NCBI GenBank assembly: GCA_934675735.1
Contig: CAKURR010000001.1
Coordinates: 186,001-250,000, forward strand
Source of the DNA: an uncultured Clostridia bacterium
GTDB lineage: Bacteria > Bacillota > Clostridia > Christensenellales > Aristaeellaceae
DNA length: 64,000 bases
Direction of reading: 5' to 3'
Position numbers and translations under genes: made by a program. Below the pieces are notes generated by a model. That model saw only the letters and a list, made by a program, of their open reading frames with translations. It did no database searches and was not told where the DNA came from. Shown here piece by piece: positions 16,612 through 23,653 of the stretch. The number at the start of each line of letters is the position of its first letter. Position 1 is the stretch's first letter.

Positions 16612-17709
16612 GTGGCATTGAACAGGGAACAGGCACAGCAAAAGGTGAAGGAAATTCTCGACCTGGCGCGCAACGAAAAAAAGACGCTGACTTATCAGGA
16701 CGTGATGAACAAGCTCAGCGATTTGGATATTGACGCAGACGCGATTGACGCGGTTTTTGAAACGCTGGAATCCGAGGGCATCAACGTCATCAACGCGACG
16801 GAGGACGAGACCGCCGTCATGCCCGCCGATGTCACCGGCACGGATATGGATCTTTCCGTTCCGGAAGGCATCAGCATCGACGATCCGGTTCGCATGTATT
16901 TGAAGGAAATCGGCAAGGTGCCGCTTCTGACCGCGGAAGAGGAAATCGAAATCGCCAAGCAGATGGAAATGGGCGGCGAGGTGGCCGAGGCGGCGAAAAA
17001 GAAGCTGGCCGAAGCGAACCTGCGTCTGGTGGTTTCCATCGCCAAGCGCTATGTGGGCCGCGGCATGCTTTTCCTTGATTTGATTCAGGAGGGCAACTTG
17101 GGCCTGATTAAGGCGGTCGAAAAGTTCAATTACACCAAGGGCTTCAAATTCTCGACGTATGCCACGTGGTGGATTCGCCAGGCGATTACCCGCGCCATTG
17201 CCGATCAGGCGCGAACCATCCGCATTCCAGTGCACATGGTCGAAACTATCAACAAGCTGATTCGCGTCAGCCGTCAGCTGCTTCAGGAGAAGGGCCGCGA
17301 GCCGCAGCCGGAGGAAATCGCCGAAGCGATGGGTATCAGCGTCGAGAAGGTACGCGAAATCATCAAGATTGCGCAGGAACCCGTGTCGTTGGAAACGCCT
17401 ATCGGCGAAGAAGAGGATTCTCACCTCGGCGACTTTATTCAGGACGACGACGCTCCGCCGCCCGCAGAGGCCGCTTCCTTCACGCTGATGAAGGAACAGC
17501 TGATGGGCGTGCTCGACACGCTCACCCCGCGTGAAAAGAAGGTGCTCTCTCTGCGTTTCGGTTTGGAGGACGGCCGTCAGCGCACGCTGGAAGAGGTTGG
17601 GCAGGAGTTCAACGTCACCCGTGAGCGCATCCGCCAGATTGAGGCCAAGGCGCTTCGCAAGCTCCGCCACCCGAGCCGCAGCAAAAAGCTCAAGGACTAT
17701 CTGGAGTAA
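16612..17709 (+). CDS. rpoD: Primary sigma factor (sigma-A / RpoD)
   Basis: Housekeeping sigma subunit of RNA polymerase. 365 residues: region 1.1 (1-75); region 1.2 DPVRMYLKEIGKVPLLTAEE near 87; region 2 with NLRLVVSIAKRYVGRGM and FSTYATWWIRQAITRAI for -10 recognition; region 3; and region 4 TPREKKVLSLRFGLEDG with a helix-turn-helix VTRERIRQIEAKAL for -35 recognition. GTG start 6 bp after dnaG. The compact size is normal for Firmicutes. The many TTGNNN-17-TATAAT promoters in this window fit its specificity. Confidence 0.97.
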   Translation: MALNREQAQQKVKEILDLARNEKKTLTYQDVMNKLSDLDIDADAIDAVFETLESEGINVINATEDETAVMPADVTGTDMDLSVPEGISIDDPVRMYLKEIGKVPLLTAEEEIEIAKQMEMGGEVAEAAKKKLAEANLRLVVSIAKRYVGRGMLFLDLIQEGNLGLIKAVEKFNYTKGFKFSTYATWWIRQAITRAIADQARTIRIPVHMVETINKLIRVSRQLLQEKGREPQPEEIAEAMGISVEKVREIIKIAQEPVSLETPIGEEEDSHLGDFIQDDDAPPPAEAASFTLMKEQLMGVLDTLTPREKKVLSLRFGLEDGRQRTLEEVGQEFNVTRERIRQIEAKALRKLRHPSRSKKLKDYLE

Positions 17710-17721
17710 ACAAAGTTTCAA

Positions 17722-17748
17722 AAGGGGACGCGAAAGCGTCTCTTTTTT
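17722..17748 (+). terminator. Terminator after rpoD
   Basis: Hairpin with a GAAA tetraloop (17732-17735) and a stem of about 9 bp with two G-T pairs, followed by six T. Confidence 0.85.
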
Positions 17749-17889
17749 GATGAACCGTTATCCGCGCAAATCGGTTAAACAACTGGCGAAACATGGCTTT
17801 TTTGCATGCTTATGGCGGAAAAGATGAGAAAGATTCGCCTTTTTCCCGCAAAAAACGGCGCTTTCTGCATGTTTGGTCGGCGTAAGCCC

Positions 17890-17918
17890 TTGACATTGTG
17901 TACATGTGGCGATACAAT
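17890..17918 (+). promoter_or_regulatory. Sigma-A promoter of ilvE
   Basis: Consensus TTGACA (17890-17895), 17-bp spacer, TACAAT (17913-17918). The spacer holds a short inverted repeat ACAT-7-ATGT around GTGTAC that might bind a repressor. The leader of about 65 nt is too short for a T-box. Confidence 0.85.
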
Positions 17919-17990
17919 AGAACCACTACGATTCGAGGCATTTTTGCCCCAGAGTTCGCGGAAAACCGAACTTTGATGGAGGATAAAACC

Positions 17991-19061
17991 ATGTATGACA
18001 TTCCCGTGACGCTCACGACAAATCCCAAGAAAAAGCCGGAGGACGAGTCCAAACTCGGTTTCGGCAAAATCTTTACCGACCATATGTTCATCATGGATTA
18101 TGAGCTGGGCCGCGGCTGGCATGACGCCCGCGTGGTGCCTTACGGCCCGTTTGTGATGGATCCGGCCTGCACCGTGTTCCATTACGCGCAGGAAATCTTT
18201 GAAGGCATGAAGTGCTACCGCCGCAAGGACGGCGGCTTGAACCTCTTCCGCCCGCGCGACAACTTCGCCCGCATGAACCGCTCTGCCGAGCGCATGGGCA
18301 TGCCGCAGCTGGATATCGAAGAGGCGATGGCCGGCCTGACCGCGCTGCTCAAGGCGGATGCGGATTGGGTGCCGAGCGCGCCGGGTACGTCGTTGTATAT
18401 CCGTCCGACGATGATTTCCACCGATGTGATGCTGGGCGTGCATGCGTCGCACACCTATCGCTTCTTCATCATCTGCTCTCCGTCCGGCGCGTATTACGCC
18501 AAGGGCCTTGCGCCGGTCGGCATTTATGTCGAGCCGGAGCTGGTTCGCGCGGTCAAGGGCGGCGTCGGCTTCACCAAGACGGGCGGCAACTATGCGGCTT
18601 CCATTCTCGCGGGCGATATTGCGGAGAAGAAGGGCTACGAGCAAGTGCTCTGGCTGGACGGCAAGGAAAACAAGTATATCGAGGAAGTCGGCTCGATGAA
18701 CATGTTCTTTAAGTTCAAGGACGCGCTGGTCACGCCGCCGCTGCTGGGCTCCATCCTCGGCGGCATCACGCGCGATTCCATCATCAAGCTGGCCAAGTAC
18801 AAGGGCATTCCGGTGGACGAGCGCCGTATCACCGTGCAGGATGTCTTTGACGCGGCGGATAACGGCACGCTGGAAGAGGCCTTCGGTTCCGGCACGGCGG
18901 CGGTCGTGTCTCCGGTCGGCCGTCTGGCGTGGAAAGACCGCGAAATCAGCATTTCCGGCGGCGAAATCGGCAAGCTGACGCAGGATTTCTACGACACGCT
19001 GACGGGCATTCAGTACGGCGAGCGCGAAGATCCGTTCGGCTGGGTGATTAAGCTCTCCTGA
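17991..19061 (+). CDS. ilvE: Branched-chain amino-acid aminotransferase
   Basis: Class IV, PLP-dependent aminotransferase that makes and degrades Leu, Ile and Val. 356 residues; visible are FHYAQEIFEGMKCYR, the pocket GTSLYIRPTMISTD, KGGVGFTKTGGNYAASILAG around the PLP-binding lysine region and the C-terminal GSGTAAVVSPVGRL. This is the eukaryote-like/BCAT type with the long N-terminus. The ATG at 17991 is chosen since a GGAGG site lies 8 nt upstream; a longer in-frame reading from 17898 would begin upstream of the predicted transcript start. It has its own promoter and stands outside any ilv operon here. Confidence 0.94.
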   Translation: MYDIPVTLTTNPKKKPEDESKLGFGKIFTDHMFIMDYELGRGWHDARVVPYGPFVMDPACTVFHYAQEIFEGMKCYRRKDGGLNLFRPRDNFARMNRSAERMGMPQLDIEEAMAGLTALLKADADWVPSAPGTSLYIRPTMISTDVMLGVHASHTYRFFIICSPSGAYYAKGLAPVGIYVEPELVRAVKGGVGFTKTGGNYAASILAGDIAEKKGYEQVLWLDGKENKYIEEVGSMNMFFKFKDALVTPPLLGSILGGITRDSIIKLAKYKGIPVDERRITVQDVFDAADNGTLEEAFGSGTAAVVSPVGRLAWKDREISISGGEIGKLTQDFYDTLTGIQYGEREDPFGWVIKLS

Positions 19062-19111
19062 AACAGACGATGACCGGACGAACATTGTCCGATTCCGAAA
19101 GATAAACGCAA

Positions 19112-19149
19112 GACAAATGGCACCCATGAAAACCACGGGTGCCATTGTC
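19112..19149. other. Strong hairpin after ilvE without a T run
   Basis: AATGGCACCC (19116-19125) pairs with GGGTGCCATT (19137-19146), with three more outer pairs past a bulged A. No T tract follows on either strand. It may protect the ilvE mRNA 3' end or act as a weak terminator; it lies in the leader of the next gene. Confidence 0.5.
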
Positions 19150-19189
19150 ATGCAGAAAAAAGATTCAAAATCATCGCGGAGGGATCGCA

Positions 19190-20224
19190 ATGTTCAGGCA
19201 GGAAGAGATATTGATGGGCGGGTGGACGGACAGAACGCCCGAAGCCATGCAGAAGCGGCGCTTTGAGCAGCGCGTACGGCAGCTGGAACCGCTCGGTGCC
19301 AACCGTTTGGAGGCGCTTTCGCCGGACGCGCTGGAGCGCAGACTGGAACAGAGCTGGCAGGATATCAAGCGCAAACCGATGATGCACCAGCAGCTGAACC
19401 AGGTGTGGAAGCGCGTGCTGGAGACGATTGACGCGCAGGCGGACTGCCTGTCGCTTGAGGAGCACGAGCTGGTTGAGCGCGCCCTGATTTTAGGCGGAAC
19501 GGCGCGGATTGAGGATGCCGCCGAACTGGAAGCGGCGCGCGCATTGTCGCTCAGACTGTGGGCCAGCGTCGGCGTTATCTCCGACAAGCCGTATATCGAG
19601 CTGGAAAAGACCGTGTGTCGGCCCGCCGCGCGCGCGTTTGCCCGCGAAGAGCATGAGCGCGTCCGCGCCCGCCTGAATGATTTCCGCGAATACCTGACGG
19701 GGACGCTCTACCGCGTCGGCGCGATGGATGACCGCCAGCCGCAGAAGATGATGCTGCGCGACGTGCTGGGCGCAGACGAGCGGGACGAAGTGCTCAACCA
19801 GCTGGCGAGGCGCTATCTGTGGGCGAGTTATGACTGCGTGGATTACAGCGGCGGTGTGATGCTGATTCATCCGGCGCTGGCCGATCCGCAGACCGTCATC
19901 CGCGGGAAAAAGCGCTCGGGCGGCATTTTGATGATGCCGACGGACTCGGCTGCCTGTGCGGATATTCTGCCGGAAGAGATTCCGCTTCAAAAAGAGGTTG
20001 AGCGCGCGATTCAGGGTGCGCTTCGCGACGGCCGCCGCGCGGAGGACGTTGCCACCACGCTTCGCCTGCTGTGCAAACAGGGCGCGCCGCTCGACGCTCT
20101 GGAAGAGGTTTTGCAGGCTTCGCTGATCGTGTATGTATCCGACGCAATGCGCGCTGCGCTCTCCGACCTGTATATTCAAATGCCCAAGTGGGTTGCGCCC
20201 GTGCGCGGCGTGATGCTGCAATAA
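19190..20224 (+). CDS. Conserved-looking hypothetical protein, 344 residues
   Basis: I do not recognise the family. ATG at 19190 follows a GGAGGG site by 6 nt; an upstream in-frame start at 19139 lies inside a hairpin and is less likely. The protein is soluble, mostly alpha-helical and highly charged, with no signal peptide or membrane segment. It begins with ILMGGWTDRTPEAMQKRRFE, has a middle region with DCVDYSGGVMLIHPALADP and ends with DLYIQMPKWVAPVRG. The stop codon is 19 bp before the RluA-family gene, so the two are probably co-transcribed. Codon use is like the neighbours, which argues for a native gene. Confidence 0.7.
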   Translation: MFRQEEILMGGWTDRTPEAMQKRRFEQRVRQLEPLGANRLEALSPDALERRLEQSWQDIKRKPMMHQQLNQVWKRVLETIDAQADCLSLEEHELVERALILGGTARIEDAAELEAARALSLRLWASVGVISDKPYIELEKTVCRPAARAFAREEHERVRARLNDFREYLTGTLYRVGAMDDRQPQKMMLRDVLGADERDEVLNQLARRYLWASYDCVDYSGGVMLIHPALADPQTVIRGKKRSGGILMMPTDSAACADILPEEIPLQKEVERAIQGALRDGRRAEDVATTLRLLCKQGAPLDALEEVLQASLIVYVSDAMRAALSDLYIQMPKWVAPVRGVMLQ

Positions 20225-20243
20225 ACCAAAGAGGAGGATCGAC

Positions 20244-21131
20244 ATGCAATTCACCGTAACGCCCGATAAGGACGGAATGATGCTTTCGCGACTGCTTTTG
20301 CAGGTGGCCGACGTGCCGCAGTGGGCGGTAAAACAGGCGATGAAAAGTCGGGATGTGCGCGTGGACGGCGTGCGCGTGTCGGGTGATGTGCGCGTGCAGG
20401 AGGGCCAGCAGATTCGCGTCTACTGGCCCAAAGAGGTGGCGGAGAAGCAAAACGCAGGCCCGAGCAAACCGACGCTGCCGATTGTGTATGAAGACGAACA
20501 CATCATCCTCGTCAACAAGCCGCAGGGGCTTCAGGCGCAGAATGAGGAGAATCCGCTTTCGGGCGACAGCGTGCTCACACGCGTGCTGGCGATGAAGCGG
20601 GAGACGGGCGAGCAAACCGACTCGATTCGGCTCTGCCATCGGCTGGATGTACAGACCGGCGGTCTGATTCTGCTGACGAAAGACGACGCGGCTTATGACG
20701 CGGCGCGCGAAGCGTTTGAAAAGCGCACGATGGAGAAATTCTACACCTGCCGCGTGAAGGGGTGCCCCGCCAAACGGGAAGCGGTAATGCATGCCTATCT
20801 GCGCAAGGATGCGCAGCTTTCGCGCGTCGCGGTGACGGATTATCCCGCGCGCGGGGCGCTTGAAATCGTGACGGGCTATCGCGTGACGGAAGCAGGCGAA
20901 TTTGCGCGGCTTGAGGTGGAGCTGATGACGGGCCGAACCCATCAGATTCGCGCGCATCTGGCGCATATCGGCCATCCGATTCTGGGCGACGACAAATACG
21001 GCGATCGTGCGCTTAACCGTCGGCTCGGGCTTCGCCGCCAGCAGCTCTGGGCCACGCGGCTGGTCTTTCGTGCGGGCGGCGCGCTGGCGTATTTGGAAGG
21101 ACGGACGTTTGCGGTGAATTGTCCGTTTTGA
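20244..21131 (+). CDS. RluA-family 23S rRNA pseudouridine synthase
   Basis: Converts uridine to pseudouridine in RNA. 295 residues: an S4-like N-terminal region (about 10-70, VDGVRVSGDVRVQEGQQI), then the RluA catalytic domain with the motif HRLDVQTGGLILLTKD near residue 132 carrying the catalytic Asp. The C-terminal block ELMTGRTHQIRAHLAHIGHP and ILGDDKYG follows. It could be RluD- or YjbO/YlyB-like; the target positions cannot be told from sequence. Start follows GAGGAGG. Part of a run with the preceding unknown gene and the following HAD gene. Confidence 0.9.
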   Translation: MQFTVTPDKDGMMLSRLLLQVADVPQWAVKQAMKSRDVRVDGVRVSGDVRVQEGQQIRVYWPKEVAEKQNAGPSKPTLPIVYEDEHIILVNKPQGLQAQNEENPLSGDSVLTRVLAMKRETGEQTDSIRLCHRLDVQTGGLILLTKDDAAYDAAREAFEKRTMEKFYTCRVKGCPAKREAVMHAYLRKDAQLSRVAVTDYPARGALEIVTGYRVTEAGEFARLEVELMTGRTHQIRAHLAHIGHPILGDDKYGDRALNRRLGLRRQQLWATRLVFRAGGALAYLEGRTFAVNCPF

Positions 21132-21149
21132 TGCAAAGGAGGAAAAGCC

Positions 21150-21992
21150 ATGAAACGGGTGCGCTTGATTGCGCTGGATATGGATGGAACGCTGCTGCTC
21201 AGCGACCATCAGACTGTGCCGCAGCAGAATATCGATGCGATTCGCCGCGCGGATGCGGCGGGGATTCGCGTGTGCATCTGCACCGGACGCATGCTTGAGG
21301 ATGCGAGCGACTTTGTGCATCGGCTGAATCTGTCCTGCATGCTGATTGCGTGCAACGGCACGCGCATCAGCGACGCGCCGCTTCCCGAAGGCCATATCAT
21401 TTACAGGCGCTCGCTTGAACCGGAGGATGCGAAGCGTGCCATCGATATTCTACTTCCGTATCATATCATGATGAACGGCTTTGAGGACGGACGCGTGACG
21501 ACGGTCGCTTTTGCGCCGGGGCAGCATTATCATATCACGGATAGGGCGCTGGTTGAAGCCTGTTACGGCGAAGAAGCGATGTATGCGGCGGCTGAGCGCG
21601 GCATCATGAAGCTCTATCTGGCTGAGGACGGCTATGCGGGCGCGGTGGACACGGAGAACACCAAGGCGGCGCGTGCGGCCATGCAGAAGGCGCTTCCACA
21701 TTTGCAGCTGACCAAATCCTCGCCGGGCAACATCGAAATCATGCCCGAAAACGCGGGCAAGGGAACGGCGCTTGCGTTTCTGGCTAAGCATCTCGGCCTT
21801 GAACGCGAACAGGTGATGGCGATGGGCGACGCAGAAAACGACTTGAGCATGCTGGAATATGCCTATCACAGCGTCGCGATGGGCAACGCCTCTCTGGCTG
21901 TTCAGGCGGCTTGCCGCTATCGAACGCTCACGAACGACGAATGCGGCGTGGCTGCGATGATTGACCGCGTGTTGGAAGCGCAAAGAGCATAA
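21150..21992 (+). CDS. Cof-type HAD-IIB family phosphatase
   Basis: 280 residues. HAD motif I is LIALDMDGTLL at residues 5-15, motif II CICTGRM near 46, and motif IV MGDAENDLSMLEYA near 228, with a type IIB cap between. Members dephosphorylate sugar phosphates, flavin precursors or similar small molecules; the substrate here is unknown. The start is 18 bp after the RluA-family gene with an AAAGGAGG site. A terminator follows directly. Confidence 0.9.
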   Translation: MKRVRLIALDMDGTLLLSDHQTVPQQNIDAIRRADAAGIRVCICTGRMLEDASDFVHRLNLSCMLIACNGTRISDAPLPEGHIIYRRSLEPEDAKRAIDILLPYHIMMNGFEDGRVTTVAFAPGQHYHITDRALVEACYGEEAMYAAAERGIMKLYLAEDGYAGAVDTENTKAARAAMQKALPHLQLTKSSPGNIEIMPENAGKGTALAFLAKHLGLEREQVMAMGDAENDLSMLEYAYHSVAMGNASLAVQAACRYRTLTNDECGVAAMIDRVLEAQRA

Positions 21993-21994
21993 AG

Positions 21995-22032
21995 AAAACC
22001 GACGAAAGGTTTACAGACCCATCGTCGGTTTT
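21995..22032. terminator. Bidirectional terminator between the HAD gene and msrC
   Basis: AAAACCGACGA (21995-22005) pairs with TCGTCGGTTTT (22022-22032), an 11-bp perfect stem ending in A/T runs on both sides, between two convergent genes. Confidence 0.88.
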
Positions 22033-22035
22033 GGA

Positions 22036-22545
22036 TTACAGAGAATAGCCGGTGCGGTCAAACCGACCGACGGTCTGAATCTGCTCGACAAGCTGAACCA
22101 GATAGCGCTCATCGACTTCGTCAAACCGCGCCGGAACGGGGCTGTCGATATCCAGCACGCCGATAACTCGCCCGCCATGGTGAATCGGGATGACGATTTC
22201 GCTTTGCGACGCGCTGTCACAGGCGATGTGCCCGGGAAAAGCGTGAACGTCGGCAACGCGCTGAACGGCATCCTTCTGTGCGGCTGTGCCGCATACGCCG
22301 CACCTGAGCGGAATCTTTGTGCAGGCGGGCAGGCCGCAGAACGGGCCGAGCGTCAGCACGCCGCCATCCATCAGGTAAAAGCCGCACCAGTTGATCTGCG
22401 GCAGCGCATCCGCCAGCAGTGCGGCGATGTTCGCCAGATTGGCGATGGGGTTGAGCGTTTCGTCGAGCAGCGCGGCGGCTTGTGTCACAAGCATGCGATA
22501 GCGCGCGTCCTTCTCTTCGGGATAGCTCGGACGGGAAAATGACAT
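22036..22545 (-). CDS. msrC: Free methionine-(R)-sulfoxide reductase, GAF type
   Basis: Reduces free L-methionine-(R)-sulfoxide, part of oxidative damage repair. The 169-residue GAF-domain protein contains the three expected cysteine contexts: GLPACTKIPLR, CGVCGTAAQ, and FPGHIACDSASQSEIVIPI, then RVIGVLDIDSPVPARFDEVD. The Cys residues in CTKIP, GVCGTAA and HIACDSAS correspond to those that form the catalytic disulfides in fRMsr enzymes. Start ATG after AGGAGG. It follows dut on the same strand but a hairpin terminator lies between. Confidence 0.93.
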   Translation of the reverse strand: MSFSRPSYPEEKDARYRMLVTQAAALLDETLNPIANLANIAALLADALPQINWCGFYLMDGGVLTLGPFCGLPACTKIPLRCGVCGTAAQKDAVQRVADVHAFPGHIACDSASQSEIVIPIHHGGRVIGVLDIDSPVPARFDEVDERYLVQLVEQIQTVGRFDRTGYSL

Positions 22546-22571
22546 GGCGATTCCTCCTGAGTGATTTTAAT

Positions 22572-22607
22572 ACAAAAAGAGACGTGTCGGGCTTGACGCG
22601 TCTCTTT
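22572..22607 (-). terminator. Terminator of the nrdD-nrdG-dut operon
   Basis: AAAGAGACG (22576-22584) pairs with CGTCTCTTT (22599-22607); on the minus strand the stem runs into TTTTTG. It begins 5 bp after the dut stop codon. Confidence 0.85.
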
Positions 22608-22611
22608 GATT

Positions 22612-23127
22612 TTAACGGCCTGTGGTCGAGCCAAGCCCGCCGTTGCGAACGCCTTGCGTGTGGTCATCCACCGTGATGCCGAACGGCAGAAAAATGCCCT
22701 GTGCAAACGCCGTGCCGGAAGGCACAATCAGGCTCTTGCCTTCGCGGCTGTCGTTGGTCATGCGCATGAAGATGTGGCCTTCGTTGTCCGAACGGGCGTA
22801 GTCGCTGTCGATGACGCCGACGGAGTTATCCAGCTGGAAGCGGTATTTGAAGCCCAGGCCGCTGCGCGGGTAAATCGTCAGCACCCAGCCTTCTTCAATC
22901 AGCACGCGCAGACCCGTCGGAATCTTGATGCCTTCGCCCGCGCCCAGCTCAAAGCCGACGGGCGCAAAGAGGTCGTAGCCCGCGGAACCGCTCGTCGCGC
23001 GCTCCGGCAGCCGGATGCGCTCATACGCGGCGACAGCCTGCTCAACGGTCTGCTGGGGGAACGTCGCGACCCAATCCGTGACGAATCGGCGCAGGGAAAC
23101 CTTTTCAAAACGTGCGACACGAACCAT
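22612..23127 (-). CDS. dut: dUTP diphosphatase
   Basis: Hydrolyses dUTP to dUMP, keeping uracil out of DNA and feeding dTMP synthesis. The 171-residue trimeric-type dUTPase shows the ordered motifs ATSGSAGYDLFAP (I), PRSGLGFKYRFQ (II/III region), NSVGVIDSDY (III), GTAFAQGIFLPF (IV) and the C-terminal RNGGLGSTTGR (V). An extra N-terminal segment of about 35 residues precedes motif I. AAAGGAG lies 9 nt before the ATG. Third gene of an nrdD-nrdG-dut operon, coupling anaerobic dNTP synthesis with dUTP removal. Confidence 0.94.
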   Translation of the reverse strand: MVRVARFEKVSLRRFVTDWVATFPQQTVEQAVAAYERIRLPERATSGSAGYDLFAPVGFELGAGEGIKIPTGLRVLIEEGWVLTIYPRSGLGFKYRFQLDNSVGVIDSDYARSDNEGHIFMRMTNDSREGKSLIVPSGTAFAQGIFLPFGITVDDHTQGVRNGGLGSTTGR

Positions 23128-23154
23128 AATATAAAACTCCTTTGTATGCGGATA

Positions 23155-23652
23155 TCAGTTTTTTGCCCACAGAACGACCTTGCCCGCCGACAGCGTCTGC
23201 TTAACGTCGATGACGCGCTGGTTTTTGCTGCCCTTCCAGCGTAGGTTGACGTCGCGCAGCGCCTCGACATACGGGCCGTCCACAATTACGTCAATCAGCG
23301 GCAGAAAGGAAAGACTGTCGCGGAAGCTCTCAAACAGATCGCCCGTGTAAAGCCAAACGGTCTTTTCGGGGAAACGCTCGCGGATTTCCGCAATCAGCCG
23401 CCCGACGGTTTCGCGGTTGGCGGGGCAGAGCGGGTCGCCGCCCGAAAAGGTCACGCCGTCCATATAATCCCGAGACAGGTCGGCGAAAAGCTCTTCCTTG
23501 GCCGCATCGTCAAACGGAATGCCGCTCTGCTCGTCCCATGTCTGCGGATTCTGGCAGCCGTGGCAGTGGTGCATGCAGCCAGAAACCCAGAGCACCGTGC
23601 GCAGACCGTCGCCGTTGAGCATATCGTCCACCGTAATATTGTGGTAATTCAT
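23155..23652 (-). CDS. nrdG: Anaerobic ribonucleotide reductase activating protein
   Basis: Radical SAM activase that installs the glycyl radical on NrdD. The ATG at 23652 gives 165 residues beginning MNYHNITVDDMLNGDGLR, the usual family start; a longer reading overlaps the end of nrdD. The iron-sulfur motif SGCMHHCHGCQNPQTW (CxxxCxxC) and the GG(D)P box VTFSGGDPL are present. Only one base separates its ATG from the nrdD stop codon, so translation is coupled. Confidence 0.95.
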   Translation of the reverse strand: MNYHNITVDDMLNGDGLRTVLWVSGCMHHCHGCQNPQTWDEQSGIPFDDAAKEELFADLSRDYMDGVTFSGGDPLCPANRETVGRLIAEIRERFPEKTVWLYTGDLFESFRDSLSFLPLIDVIVDGPYVEALRDVNLRWKGSKNQRVIDVKQTLSAGKVVLWAKN

Positions 23653-23653
23653 G

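Noticed and set aside
17918..17990. T-box riboswitch or leader attenuator before ilvE
   Set aside because: The leader is only about 65 nt, with no T-box sequence, specifier stem or attenuating hairpin.
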